Assembly: GCA_030435675.1 (NCBI GenBank) | Contig: CM059625.1 | Coordinates: 18,290,001 to 18,354,000 of the forward strand | DNA: 64,000 bases | From: Steinernema hermaphroditum | Lineage: Eukaryota; Nematoda; Chromadorea; Rhabditida; Steinernematidae | Direction of reading: 5' to 3' | Part shown: positions 1-11,335 of the stretch, piece by piece | Numbering within the stretch: the first letter of the stretch is position 1 | Layout of the letters: each line of letters starts with the position of its first letter | The notes under the pieces: generated by a model | The model's database searches: none | Seen by the model: only the letters and a program-made list of their open reading frames with translations | What the model was told of the DNA's origin: nothing | Made by a program: the position numbers and the translations under genes

Positions 1-2679
1 CGGTCAGATGCCCTCTGACGAACCCTACTGCGGCTTTCGCGGTCAACGCTGCTCATACACATTAGAAATTGGACTTCTCGGAAGCATCATTGCTCTAATC
101 ATTCTCTCTTTGGTGGCGTTCCTGCTCTTCCGCCATTGGTAAGCGTATTATTGTCAACAAGTTTATATAAGCAACTTTAAGCCAAACCAGAGCACTTAAT
201 AAAATGCCTTGGCGAGTATTCCATGACGATCTTCGACTTATTGACGATGAGCAGATTCGCTCAATGGTAATGATTCTCAGGAAATTTGAAAGGCGATGAT
301 TGTTTAAAGATCTCTTTGGGCAGTGGTAACACAAAACTGAGCAACATGAGCACCGGACAAAAGCGGCACGCAATCATTGGTGTTAACACGCATGCTACCT
401 ATCACAGATATCCACAAAGACGACAAATCAAATTCGGCCGCGAAGATCTCCAATTACTAACACAGGTTTTAAACGTTTTCTAGCATTCAACGGCGATATT
501 AAATCAACCATTAGATGAAACAAGCGATTCATGATAATTTGAATCCATTCTTGGGAATGGCATTCAACGAAAGGGACGAAATGTTGGTTTTATGGAAATT
601 TTGTTCACGAGGAACTATTCAGGTATACACATCGCTTAAGAACGTAACTGAGTATGATTTAGGATATTATCTACAACAAGAACGTTATACTGGATGAAAA
701 GTTTCACGGTGCATTTGTTCGTGATATAACTTTGGTAAGTTCAGAAGGTTAAAAAAGGATAAAGTAGGAAAAAACGCTTTTAATGCCTATCGTTGTTCTC
801 GCGCGTTGGACATATGACAGATGAAATTGTTTTTATTAAGCAAACTGTTGTTGTTTATATTATAATAACGCACCGAACTTTGGAACATAGCTGACTCTTG
901 TTGCAGGGTTTGGAGTATCTTCATGCATCTCCAATTGGGTATCATGGGTCTCTAACCCCGTGGTCCTGTTTGATCGACAGAAATTGGATGGTGAAGCTCA
1001 CTGACTACGGGGTTGCCAACCCTCTTGAACGATGGGAAAAACAAGGTGCCGTGTCGGTTGATGCGCTCACGTCGGATGACGATAAATCACAAGCTGCCCA
1101 GAGAACCTGTAAACACTTAACTAATTCACTAAAACGCGCAGAATTTAGCACCTCTGTATTGCGCACCCGAGATGCTTAAGAACCGCGAGGTAAATCGTCG
1201 TCGAGGAGTAGACCAGAGCTGGATTAAACAAACTCAGTTACGTCGTCAAGCTGGTGACATCTACGCATTCGGGATGGTCATGTACGAAATTCTTTTCCGT
1301 TCCATGCCTTATCCAGAAACCACCGATATCACTCGTATACCTTTTAGCAAAGAAGGCACTTTGGTTACTCGCTCATTTAGAACTACTTGAGCAAATCTCG
1401 GATGGTTCTCGATTTGTTGAGCCGCAGATTCAGGATCAAATGAGTATCCATCCCGACTTGTGTGCACTTTTACGCGATTGCTGGTCTGAAAATCCTGAAA
1501 TTCGTCCTAGTATCCGTCGTGTTCGTTTGAACACTGAAATGGCTCTGAAAACGTAAGTCCATCTTCATCGTACCCAATTGAGAATCGCCTTTAGAAAAGG
1601 AAGTTTGGTGGATCAGATGATGCGCATTATGGAACAGGTAATATTCGTTTAGAATGTGTCAGTTTTTCCCTTTATAGTACGCCAACAATCTTGAAAAACT
1701 TGTAAAAGAGCGAACCGGTATGTTGGAGGAAGCAAACCTTCGTGCAGACAAGCTCCTATCTCAATTGCTTCCAAAGTAAGTATCCATTAGCCTGAATAAT
1801 TAGGTTTTTGAAGCTTTTCTCACTTTCGCACTGAAGTCCTTCACTTAACACAGTTATTTATACATGTTTTACACGTCAACCATCATTTTCGTTTATTTTT
1901 AGGTATGTTGCCAACGAGCTGAAGCTCGGACGCGCTGTACCTCCAAAGCTTTTTACATCGGCTACTGTGCTGTTCTCCGATATTGTTGGTTTTACTGGCC
2001 TGTGTTCCACATCCACTCCACTTGAGGTGGTTAATATGCTCAATGGTATCTACAGCGGTTTTGATGATTGCATCCAGCGACATGGAGCTTACAAAGTGAT
2101 TTCTGGAACATGCGAGCATTCACAGTAGTATCGTTTAGGTTGAAACTATAGGAGATGCCTACATGGTTGTTTCTGGAATACCAGAAGAAAACGGAACTCG
2201 GCATATTCAGGCAATTGCCGAGATCGCTTTGGAAATGAGAGATGTAAGTAAGGAATGTTGAAACTAGCCTACAATGTGTTTACTAAGTACCTCGTTGATT
2301 ATGAAATTCCTCATCGTCGCAGTCATCGCATTAAATGTCGGTGGGGATTCCACACCGGATCCGTAGCTGCAGGCGTCGTCGGTCTAACTGCACCTCGCTA
2401 CTGTCTTTTTGGTGACACAGTCAACACTTCCAGCAGAATGGAGAGTACCGGACTTCCCGAAATGATCCAGATTAGCACACAAGCGAAAGAACTCCTGCTT
2501 TCGTACTATCCACATTTCAAAGTCTCGAAGCGTGGTGAGGTTGAAGTGAAGGCAAGCGCGTCAGCCTGCTCCTTGGTTTCATACTAGCATTCTAGGGAAA
2601 AGGACTTTGCACCACCTATTGGCTCGATGGTCAAGATAAGCCTCTGTTCCCTGTTTCACTCATCAACCTACCCAGTTAA
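1..2679 (+). CDS. Receptor-type guanylate cyclase, 3' part of gene (5' end outside window)
   Basis: A single-pass receptor that makes cGMP. The window opens just outside the membrane with a Cys-containing juxtamembrane stretch ([12 protein letters not shown]), then a membrane helix (about 70-135). A kinase-homology domain follows (about 310-1550), with [12 protein letters not shown] and DYG in place of an active HRD/DFG pair, so it is a pseudokinase. Next come a dimerisation helix ([20 protein letters not shown], about 1690-1775) and the cyclase domain (1903-2550). Cyclase residues look intact: metal Asp in [10 protein letters not shown], guanine-selecting Glu in ETIGDAYM and Cys in YCLFGDTVN. 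Short introns split it, for example 139-181. The stop is TAA at 2677-2679. The ligand-binding ectodomain lies upstream of the window. Natriuretic-receptor type (C. elegans GCY-28-like) is my guess, not proven. Confidence 0.93.
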
Positions 2680-3103
2680 GCGAAGCACAGTTATCCGATT
2701 AACCGTCCGTCCCATTTTAATCCATGATCGTTGTCTTTTAAACTGTAAATCATCTTTATTTTTAAGCTCCTCTCATCTTGAATTTCTTTCCAATAAACGT
2801 GTTGTGAGTGAGACCGGAAAAACGAGATTTCAATCGAGACAGCTTACACACGGATATGATCACACTTTCGTGGTCAGCGCGCACAACTGACCAACGCCAC
2901 ATAACTGGATGTGACAACCGTAGAAGCGCTGCGCAAAGTTGCTTTGTGTTTTCTACTATGCGGATCTTTCGATAGTGTTCTTCGATTTGGTACTTCGTGC
3001 TTTGCCAGGTATCATGAATTTCACTTCTGATCATACACTGCGTGCTGGCCATTGGTGGTCGATTTCATTCAGCATTATGTATTTTAACTTACCATGTTTC
3101 AGC

Positions 3104-4036
3104 ATGCAATTATTAGATTTCTTGATAACCGCAGCATTCATATCAGTAGTACGTGGTCAAGCACTGTTATTTCCTCATGGATATTTCAACGAAAACAAAC
3201 TGTCCGCAAAGGACGCTATATACCTAAATTTACTTGCACAGTCAGCCCTCGAGTACGGTGGAACAACGCTCGAAGAGCTCAATAAGTTGGCGGAAGAAAA
3301 ACATAAAGTGCCGCGAATCGATGTTCCAAATAGTGCTAGAAAACATGGCCTTGAAAAAGAAATTGCTGTCGAAAAGCATACCACGGATGAGGAGATCAAA
3401 GCAGTAAACCCTTCCAGCCCGCCCACTCCTAGCCTGCCGTCTGCAGATTCGGACAATTTCGTAGAACCATTAAGGAATCCAAAATCACCCTTTGTCCGCT
3501 ATGCACCAGGTACGTAACAAGTATAGTAGGTGCAGAGTAGAGGAACAGATAACTGATGGCAAACCCGTTATCGAAGACCGTGATTAACTTCACGAAATAC
3601 GAAACCACTTATCGCTAGTGTGTACTATTTTAGTTCTGTTTTAGAAAAAAGGAACATTCCTTCATTTTCGGAAGAAGACGATGAGAAACAGGAAGAAGTG
3701 GACAACCCTTTTGCTGCCATCGCCACCAGACCGCCGAAGCATGCAAGACATAGGAAACGTAAGCATCACAAGCAGAACGCATCTGTATTAAGCACCATCA
3801 CTCGAAAACCTGTTTTGACACGGGAAAAACTGCTTGGAGTTCACAGGAACAAGCCGAGAGAAAGGAAGCCAGTTCAGTCAGAGCCCAATACCCTCAGCAC
3901 ACCAGCACCACTTCCGTCCACAACATATAAAACATTGGTCCGTGCTAGTAATCATCCCTACTTGGACATTGTGTTAGACAGACCTAAGGTGGTTTTCCTT
4001 CCAATTCCACCTCCTTTACAAAACATTGGAGTATGA
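3104..4036 (+). CDS. Orphan secreted protein, two exons
   Basis: I do not recognise this protein. A trans-splice-like acceptor (TTTCAG, about 3097-3102) sits immediately before the ATG. The first 20 residues (MQLLDFLITAAFISVVRGQA) look like a cleaved signal peptide. A short helical region with SAKDAIYLNLLAQSALEY follows, and then a long charged, Pro-rich, low-complexity tail with a basic His/Lys cluster (HARHRKRKHHK). Exons are 3104-3509 and 3645-4036, giving about 265 residues. The phase-1 junction rebuilds a clean frame, and an AATAAA-type signal follows near 4075. It lies 425 bp after the guanylate cyclase in the same direction. A nematode-specific extracellular protein is likely; no function can be assigned. 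Confidence 0.7.
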
Positions 4037-4110
4037 TATCTGATCTCGCACACTCCAAGCCTCAAGTTGTTTAAAATAAATATGTTTTTATGTTATCGAT
4101 ATATTGGTGC

Positions 4111-4840
4111 AGGGTTGGTGCAGTGAAAATGGGATACTTTTGTAACGATTGTTTATTTGCATTGTTTTACCCATTTCACACATTCCTGAAGTGTGACTTT
4201 TTCAACATTTGGCCGTGAAGTAGAAGTGAGCTCATGGAGTCGCCGTCCGCATTAACTTTGTAGTACTAGGTTGTCCCAAAAGTTAACGGACACTTTTCCT
4301 CAATATCTTTCATGCAAATTTTAGACATGGTTTTCAGAATATAGTGTGTCATATTGTATTCGGTTTTATAGAGAATTTATCGTTCTTTCGCAAACTGTAT
4401 TAGATTTCATATTCTCGCCTTACGCTGTGCGCTTAAGAAGGTATACATTCCCAGCGGTAAAATTGCGATTTTCATTGTTTTGCACTATTAATGGGGTCAT
4501 ACGTTAAGAGTAGAGATAAACGTCCAGCAAAAATATATGAATTTGAAGATCAGGGAATGCTCTTCTGGTTAGTAGCCGGCGCCGGTGGCAACGTGGACAC
4601 ACAACGGTGCCGGTGCCGGAGACGGCGCCGGTAAGGGCACCTTGTGAAAGAGCCAAAAATGACCGTCAAGACAGAATAGACCTTCCACATTAGGAGGAAT
4701 CGACAACCGACAAGTCGCCAATCATAGTGTAGGGCGAGAGGTCACTGTACTCAACAATGCGCCAATCGATTATCTCGTGTCAGAAAACTAAGAAATTAAA
4801 GGATGTTTACCAAGTGTCCCATTTTCAATGCACCAACCCG
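4111..4840. mobile_element. Non-autonomous mariner-like element, copy M1
   Basis: Imperfect terminal inverted repeats bound about 730 bp. The left end reads GGTTGGTGCAGTGAAAATGG and the right end, reversed, reads GGTTGGTGCATTGAAAATGG, 19 of 20 matching. The GGTTGGTGCA start resembles termini of known mariner elements. The inner right flank (about 4652-4830) recurs at 30085-30270 and 38985-39155. No transposase is present. A different transposon end (4262-4565) interrupts it. A flanking TA duplication is not clear for this copy. Confidence 0.6.
4262..4565 (+). mobile_element. 5' fragment of a second mariner-type transposon, nested in M1
   Basis: It starts with TACTAGGTTGTCCCAAAAG, typical of a mariner terminal repeat. 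About 225 bp further on, an ATG at 4491 opens a short basic frame (MGSYVKSRDKRPAKIYEF) that could be the first residues of a transposase. It is cut off at about 4565, where GC-rich CGGCGCCGGT-type repeats begin. No right end was found. The family call rests on the terminus alone. Confidence 0.4.
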
Positions 4841-5149
4841 ATATATGAGAGCACGATAAAGCGATTACCTTATTCACTTTCGTGCATGTTGGCCACACAC
4901 GCAGAAAAAAAGCAGAACAAGCGCATAATATCATATTGTTTTATGTTAACTGAGCACTGTTGAGTCATAGCACAACTGCAAGCGCGGCGGCAAGTGATGA
5001 TTGCTCGTTTGGCGCTGCCGTCCGTCCCACTCAGGTATGTTTTGCTGTTCATGTGATCATTTGGGGCAATGTTATATATTATGAACTCTGATTATTATAG
5101 AAGACACTTGTGCCGTTCCCGCGAACGCATTCAGCTTTCTTACCGCGCT

Positions 5150-6505
5150 ATGTCATCGCAGCGACCAAGAATTTTGGTCACTAACAACGCCATCAGCGTT
5201 GCTCGACTTCAAGAGATGTAGGCTGATGAAAACATTCTTCATCCTGTAATGGTTCTAGCGGTGAAGTTATTATCAATCCGAGGGACGGCGTCATGGATCG
5301 GAAGCTGCTGCTTGAAATGTCAGAAGAAGTCGATGCCATTTTCTGTTTGCTAACAGATAGGATCGATGAAGAGTTCCTGAATCACGGTGAGAACTACATT
5401 ATTAAAAGCAAAATTAGGCAGGAGCTAAGCCGCTTGAACGACTGTTTCTAACTCATCCTGTCAACATATCTTGAAACCTCCAACACACTAACAATATCAT
5501 TCTAACCGATCGCACCCGATACATCGTTAATTTACCGGTAGTTACATAACTGATTACAGCAAAGCGCATTAAAGTCGTTGCAACCATGTCAGTTGGTTAT
5601 GAACACATAAACGTCGAAGCATGTAAGAGTAGGTTTGTAATAAAATTCTGATTTCTTATTATTAACCCAGCATTTTAGACACATTACGATTTGCAACACA
5701 CCGGGAGTTTTGACGGAGACGGTCGCAGAATTGACTGTTGCGCTTCTCCTGGCAACTTCTCGTCGCTTGCCAGAATCTATAATTGAAGCGAAAACAGGCG
5801 GATGGGCAGAGTGGAAACCGTATTGGATGTGTGGCAAAGATATTCGCGGGTCAACGATTGGAATTTTCGGGATGGGAAGAATCGGGTTGTCCGTAGCAGA
5901 AAAATTGAAGATTTTTAATCCAAAAAGAATTATTTACAGCAACCGCTCAAAGAAAGGTATACGTAAGAATACACATGAAATAATTTAAACAGATTTACAG
6001 AAGTGGACTACGATTACGTTTCTTTTCAGGAACTGTTATCTGTCAGCGATTTTTTAATCGTGTGCGCATCTTCCAACCCCGACACCGTTGGTTTATTCAA
6101 TGCCAGTAATTTGCGCAAAATGAAGAAAGATGCAGTTCTCATCAACACCAGCCGGTTATGCAGTTATATATACACTGACAAATTTGTTTTCCTTTAGAGG
6201 AAACCTGGTTAAAATGGATGACTTGGCAGAACTATTGTCACAAGGTCATCTGTTTGCCGCCGGTCTCGATGTCACCGACCCTGAGCCACTTCCCACGGAT
6301 CATCAACTATTTAAAATCAAAAATTGCGGTGAGACCAACATGTCTTGTTTAAAACAAGACTCAGTCTATTTTAGTGATTTTGCCACACATTGGTTCAGCG
6401 TCGAACGCCACTAGGGATGCGATGGCAGCCATGGCAATCGACGGCATTGTTGCAGGATTAAAGGGAGAGAAAAGCGAAGGAATGAAGGAGTTCCTGGACA
6501 GCTAA
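5150..6505 (+). CDS. Glyoxylate/hydroxypyruvate reductase (GRHPR-like D-2-hydroxyacid dehydrogenase)
   Basis: Reduces glyoxylate and hydroxypyruvate with NAD(P)H, in glyoxylate detoxification and serine metabolism. Seven exons rebuild a protein of 320 residues; human GRHPR has 328. Exons are 5150-5217, 5259-5386, 5560-5632, 5679-5956, 6001-6154, 6198-6328 and 6375-6505. The nucleotide-binding loop is GMGRIG. The catalytic trio of the family is visible: Arg in INTSRG, Glu in DPEPLP, His in LPHIGSA. A substrate-loop match is TMSVGYEHI. The TAG after codon 23 is inside a 41-bp intron (5218-5258), not a mutation. The next introns are about 40-170 bp. The gene appears intact and stands alone between repeat-rich flanks. 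Confidence 0.95.
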
Positions 6506-9500
6506 CTACGAAATCAATATGTACTATAGATATGCTATGGTAACAAACAGCCGAATCGTATTCGTCATTTGTATCAAGATAACGTAATAAAGATCAGTGG
6601 ACTGCTCGCATGATTCTACACCAACCATATCTTGTGGCAATTTCATGAGAACCTTTATGGTAGATATTAATATTGGTAGCCTATGATTGGAAATGAGCTC
6701 GTTCACAAGCGATGGACTTGCAAATGTATGAATTACTTTAACAAGTACAAATAAGATAAACGCGAGAAACGAAAACGCTTTGGACTTACTAAACGTTAAT
6801 TTTAGGAGAAACTGTGCTGACCTTGAAAGAAAAATGAATGGGCTAGCACCTGAATGTTCACTACTTGTCTCCTTGCATCTTTACGAGCAAGTCAACCTAA
6901 GTGGAATTTCCAACATAAGGGAATACATCTACTTGATTGAAGCCAATTAACCGCGACCCTTTATAGGAAACGCTTTACCGATTTTCGAACCACAAACCAC
7001 AGATTCATCCCTAAAATAAGTATTCAGAATGAAGTTAAGGATCCCGTAAACTCGATTAGCCGCGCCCGAGCAACGCGCATTTTTAATCTCATGTCTCTCC
7101 ATGGAGACTGAGGGTGGCTCTGCGCGCACTCGTTGGGTTTGTGGTGAGCCGTGTTCCGTGTTATTTGCACCAGTGCAATGTAAAGAGCTTTGCATTTGCT
7201 TTAAGCTTCACGATTGCTTTGAGTCCTCTTTAGATTTGGAACTGACAATCTACACATATGAAGTGTATATGGTAGTGTCAGCACTAGACTGTAATGGATG
7301 TTCTTCACAAACTTCTGTCACTGCAGTTTTACATCGGTTTCGCGTTTATACTCAATTTACCATTTCTTTATAATCGATTTGTGTTGTTTTGCTGTCTCGA
7401 AATGCTCTAGTTCAGCTTACCATAACAACGGCCCAGTGGACAATATAAGAGGCCGCGACAGGTGGTCCGCGGACATAGCGCATAGAGCATGACCTCAGCG
7501 GCAGGCTGCAACCATTGGTGGGGTTCATTTATGCGCTTCCCAAAAGCGGGCACTGCTTATGTGGCTGTCGTCATTTCTGTTTCAACCCGCCTTTTTACCG
7601 TACCCGAGTCATTTTTTAAGCGATGGTTTGTAATGTCCTTTTATATCGTAATTGAAATGAAATAAAACGGAGTATTTTACCTGCTCGTACATTTTCAAAA
7701 GGGCCCTTTCCAAGGTATAAGTTCACAAAGTGCTCAAGGGTGAAAATACGTTGTCGCGCACTTCGTAAAGGCAAGTGAGCGTAATTAATAACGCCAGAAC
7801 GAGCATGACTTTATAGGGTAATAAACTATCTAACATAATGCGGTCCTTGATTCTAGCGACTTATACTCATGGGCACAGACTGCAATTCCTCTCCTTGCCA
7901 TTGAACAGCCAGATAGCACTCACGTCCACAATCGATTCGACAGGAGTTTGAGTAGTTCGAAATACAAACACTTTCGCGAGAACGCAATGTCCTTTCGGCG
8001 TCCGACGTCGACCTGAATGCGTGCTATTGTGCGCGGGTGTACGTCGCGCAAGCGCTAGCATTCAATAAGAAAGTTTCAGACTATTCGTTATACGACAAAA
8101 ATGACAGTATGTTTCCGAGGTGCCTGAATAGACTGAGGTGTGTGAATTGCTCGAAAGGGGCGCGCATTCTGCGGAAAGCAGGGTTTCCGCGTAATTACGT
8201 CCACTGCTTATAACCACACGGCAGCTCGTTTTTCCATGCTGCGAAGCACGAAGCTTTTGTGGAGGCTAAGTAGTGGACCACGATTGTCAATGTGCTTGCG
8301 CTGTTAATAAATTTCAGACTAATATCAACATCCATCTTCCAACTGCCTCTGCTCACTTCCCTCTGTTTTATTATGACCGTAAATGAAGACAATCCCCGTG
8401 CCCACACCTTTCCACGTCAGCAGGTGTTCTCGTGATAGACGCCTGAAGTAGCGACAGTGACGCAAAATGGGTGAGTGACGCCGTGATAATCGAATTTACC
8501 TCAACTGGCAATTTACCTTTGCGCATGGATTAACATACAAGTTTGCGTTAGGTTTTGTTGGAGAAACTGTCAATGCTTATCCTTCACTGACTGGCATAGC
8601 GTAAAAATTAAGATTGCCTTCGTCATCTATATGTTGTTTGTGGTGTTGCCTGATTTTTTACCAACGTAAAGACCGAGAACGAATAATGGCTTTCTTTCTT
8701 TTGCAGCCCCTGCGCTGTAGGTTTTGCTTGCTCTGCGCGCGTTTGACTCATTGTGTACATAACCCTATATTCCAAAACGAGAAAAATCGCACATGACGAA
8801 TATGGTTTCTTGCCGCAAGCATGACCAGAATCCAGTCACGCAAGCCTTTGTAGTTTACTCTGAACTAAACTTGTTGGTGCCTTTATATACTGCTCACTGC
8901 ATGAATAGTTATCGTTCAGTTTGTCTAAGAGAATATATGGCAACTTGTTTAAGCCGTGTCCAACCATATTGTTGAATCGCTTACTTTAGAGTTTTGAACT
9001 CCGTTTTATACAATAAATAGGTTTTGAAAGTGTGAGTCATTTGCTTTACGCAGTACCATCCATGGTATGCACTCTGCAGACTCCTTATCACTTGACCGCG
9101 CCGTCTAAGACAGTCTTGTTTCTTTATCGTGATGAGGACGGGACGTTGTCATTACCCACAGATACCAAAGAACGGTTCTGATGTAGTTTAGGCTCCCACA
9201 CAACCGCATTCGCCAGCCATATTGAGTGTTTTGATTTTTTAACCATGCTACGTTGCCCTTTCGAGCCATCGAAGGCGATTCGCACTTTTTTGTTCTGACT
9301 GAATTGATGGGTCAAATGAGAAGAACTGAGAGAGGGATGAGAAAAACCATCCAGTGTCCCGTAACAATCTGAAAACAGTGTTAGAACCGTAAAACGAAGA
9401 TGCTTCCGTAGCTAAACTCCTAGTCATTTTAGTTCAATGTTTCATTCACTGTGAAGTAGTAAATACCGTTAGACGTCACCAATAATAGACAGAATACACG

Positions 9501-11335
9501 TAAATTATTTGACCTTAGAACAGCGTTGTTTCAGTATAAATAAAATTAACTGTTCACCGCCTTCCCAGAATTACATCTTTTATTCTAAATGACCAGTATT
9601 CGAGCAGACCAGATTGTAGCAGCAATAAGGCATGGTCAGTCCCATACTTCATTCCCCACTAGTGAAATGAGAGCAGATTTAGCAATTTAACCGGTATGAA
9701 GCCCTTCCTTTTTCAATCGGTCTGATCGAAATCCAAACAAAGACATGCTTATTTGAACAGTCCCATACTTCAATGTGCCCTCTCACAATGTGCTGTCCCA
9801 TTCCCTGTCCCATGCACATTTTTATACAATAAGTCTTCCACCACTTTACCGTGACATAGTTGCAAGTCTGCATTACATTGACGCGACTTAATCCTCCCAA
9901 ATGCTACAGCGTCGCGGGCTCAACGCTGTGGTCGCCGCCAAATCGTCACAGTTCTCGGAGTATTGATGTAACCCATTCCCAATGAATACGTCCTAGCATT
10001 CAACACGTACCGGTTACCGTGGATGCGTAATTCACTTTGTGCTTGATCTTAGTCGCTTGACGTTAGTTGACTCTGAACTAGAAGAGAAACTAGAAACTAC
10101 CTAATGCAACTTTCAACCCGTTTCCATGAGAAATTCGATGGCAAGCCATCTACAATAATCAATTTCATACGAAGTTTGAGAACGTGTGCTGTATGCAAGT
10201 ATGAATTTTTTCTGATTGTTCTCGAAGAAATTCGACAATGGTTCCTCGCGAGATTTGTCATCAAGGAGAACTAAAATGTCACTTATATTCGACTTTTCAC
10301 GACTTTCACGACTTTATTTCGCGAATCAAAAGCATTATGCCTTGCGCGACACCAAAAATAGACAAACAGAGGATGTCTGGCAGACGACTTCATCCCTGGC
10401 GCGGCGTAGATGTCGAACCGGTCGTAGACGGCGCACTTCACGGGGCATCTGGGAATCGGCAAATCTTCAGCTGCGGCAGCGGAATATCGTTTGCGGCACA
10501 GCGGACGCTTCTGAGCTTGCATCTGATGGTCCGTGGTCCGGGGGTTGCGTCTTCGCTGGTCCTCAGAGCGTCGGCGACCTTCGGGATGACATCTGACGCA
10601 GCGTCGGGCGTCGGATTCCTGGCGTCAAACATCTTGTTGTCAGCGGTGGTGGGACTACGGCTTCCGGGTGTCCCAATTCCCTCTGGAAGCCGGAACAGTC
10701 ACAACTGCCATGGGGTTTGCCATCTGGCCAACCAGACACCCAGAGAGCGACCGGAGGGACCGACCGCTCGCCACCGCGACACGAGTGAGAGTCCACTTAT
10801 ATTCACAACCACTAATTCCAGAATTATTCAGTGTTAGAATCCTGGTCGTGCACCATTTTCCTTTCTGTTATGTAGTATCATCTAGTGATAAACGTCTTCA
10901 TTCTCCTTGGGAACATGAACGTGTACCAAGATTTTCCATGAATAACGTGAAATCTCGCTGGTCTCATTATCCATACACATGTATACCTTAAACAGACTTC
11001 AACAAAACGTATTTATCGCGAGAAAACGTCTCTAAGCACACTAACTTTAATTCAAAGATCGTTTTAACTATAAGTGTCAATTATCATCGATCTTTTCACT
11101 TTCAGCCGCTGCTGTTGCTAACGCGTCGCTGAAGACTCGGTCGTCTTCAGCGCAGGAAGGTCCATCTGCGCTCGGCTTGTCTTCTGATTCGTCAGCGAAA
11201 GGTGCATCTCATCAACGACGAACAGCCGTCATTGTTTTATTTTCAGCCTCGAATCAGTCTCACGAGCAGCAACATCGTCAGCATTCATTTGGTGGTGAAG
11301 TCCTGGAAAAAAAAGGCTTCGCTTGCGAAACAAAG
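6506..11335. other. Long gene-poor stretch
   Basis: I see no recognisable gene here on either strand. Open frames are short (60-200 codons), lack coherent splice signals and resemble no family I know. A retroposon copy occupies 10280-10804. Upstream of the flippase start, 11105-11335 is open in the flippase frame between two acceptors (about 11105 and 11230) and may be a 5' coding exon or outron. The stretch 7430-7600 is locally GC-rich without other features. Confidence 0.5.
10291..10793 (-). mobile_element. Retroposon family R, copy A (longest, 503 bp)
   Basis: Flanked by an 11-bp direct repeat CACTTATATTC at 10280-10290 and 10794-10804, read as a target-site duplication. On the minus strand the element ends in a short tandem tail (AAAGTCGTGAAAGTCGTG) directly against the duplication, the layout left by target-primed reverse transcription. 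The body matches copies at 28227-28644, 38426-38743 and 42975-43425. Near its 5' end lies TGGCCAGATGG, similar to a Pol III A box. A minus-strand frame (10283-10522) and its partner at 43204-43434 encode nearly the same peptide. It could be a SINE or the 3' end of a LINE. Confidence 0.75.

Larger units (their letters stand above)
4037..5149. other. Intergenic stretch filled by repeats
   Basis: No gene is supported. It holds the 3' UTR signal of the upstream gene, a mariner-ended repeat (4111-4840) with a second transposon fragment inside it, and about 300 bp of promoter-side sequence before the reductase gene. Confidence 0.6.

Noticed and set aside
5218..5258. In-frame TAG and frame change early in the hydroxyacid dehydrogenase
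   Set aside because: A 41-bp intron with GTAGGC donor and TTCTAG acceptor removes both and restores the conserved sequence, so it is not a pseudogene.
7101..7373. Cysteine-containing 90-codon frame (METEGGSARTRWVCG)
   Set aside because: No signal peptide, no splice context and residue makeup like random translation.
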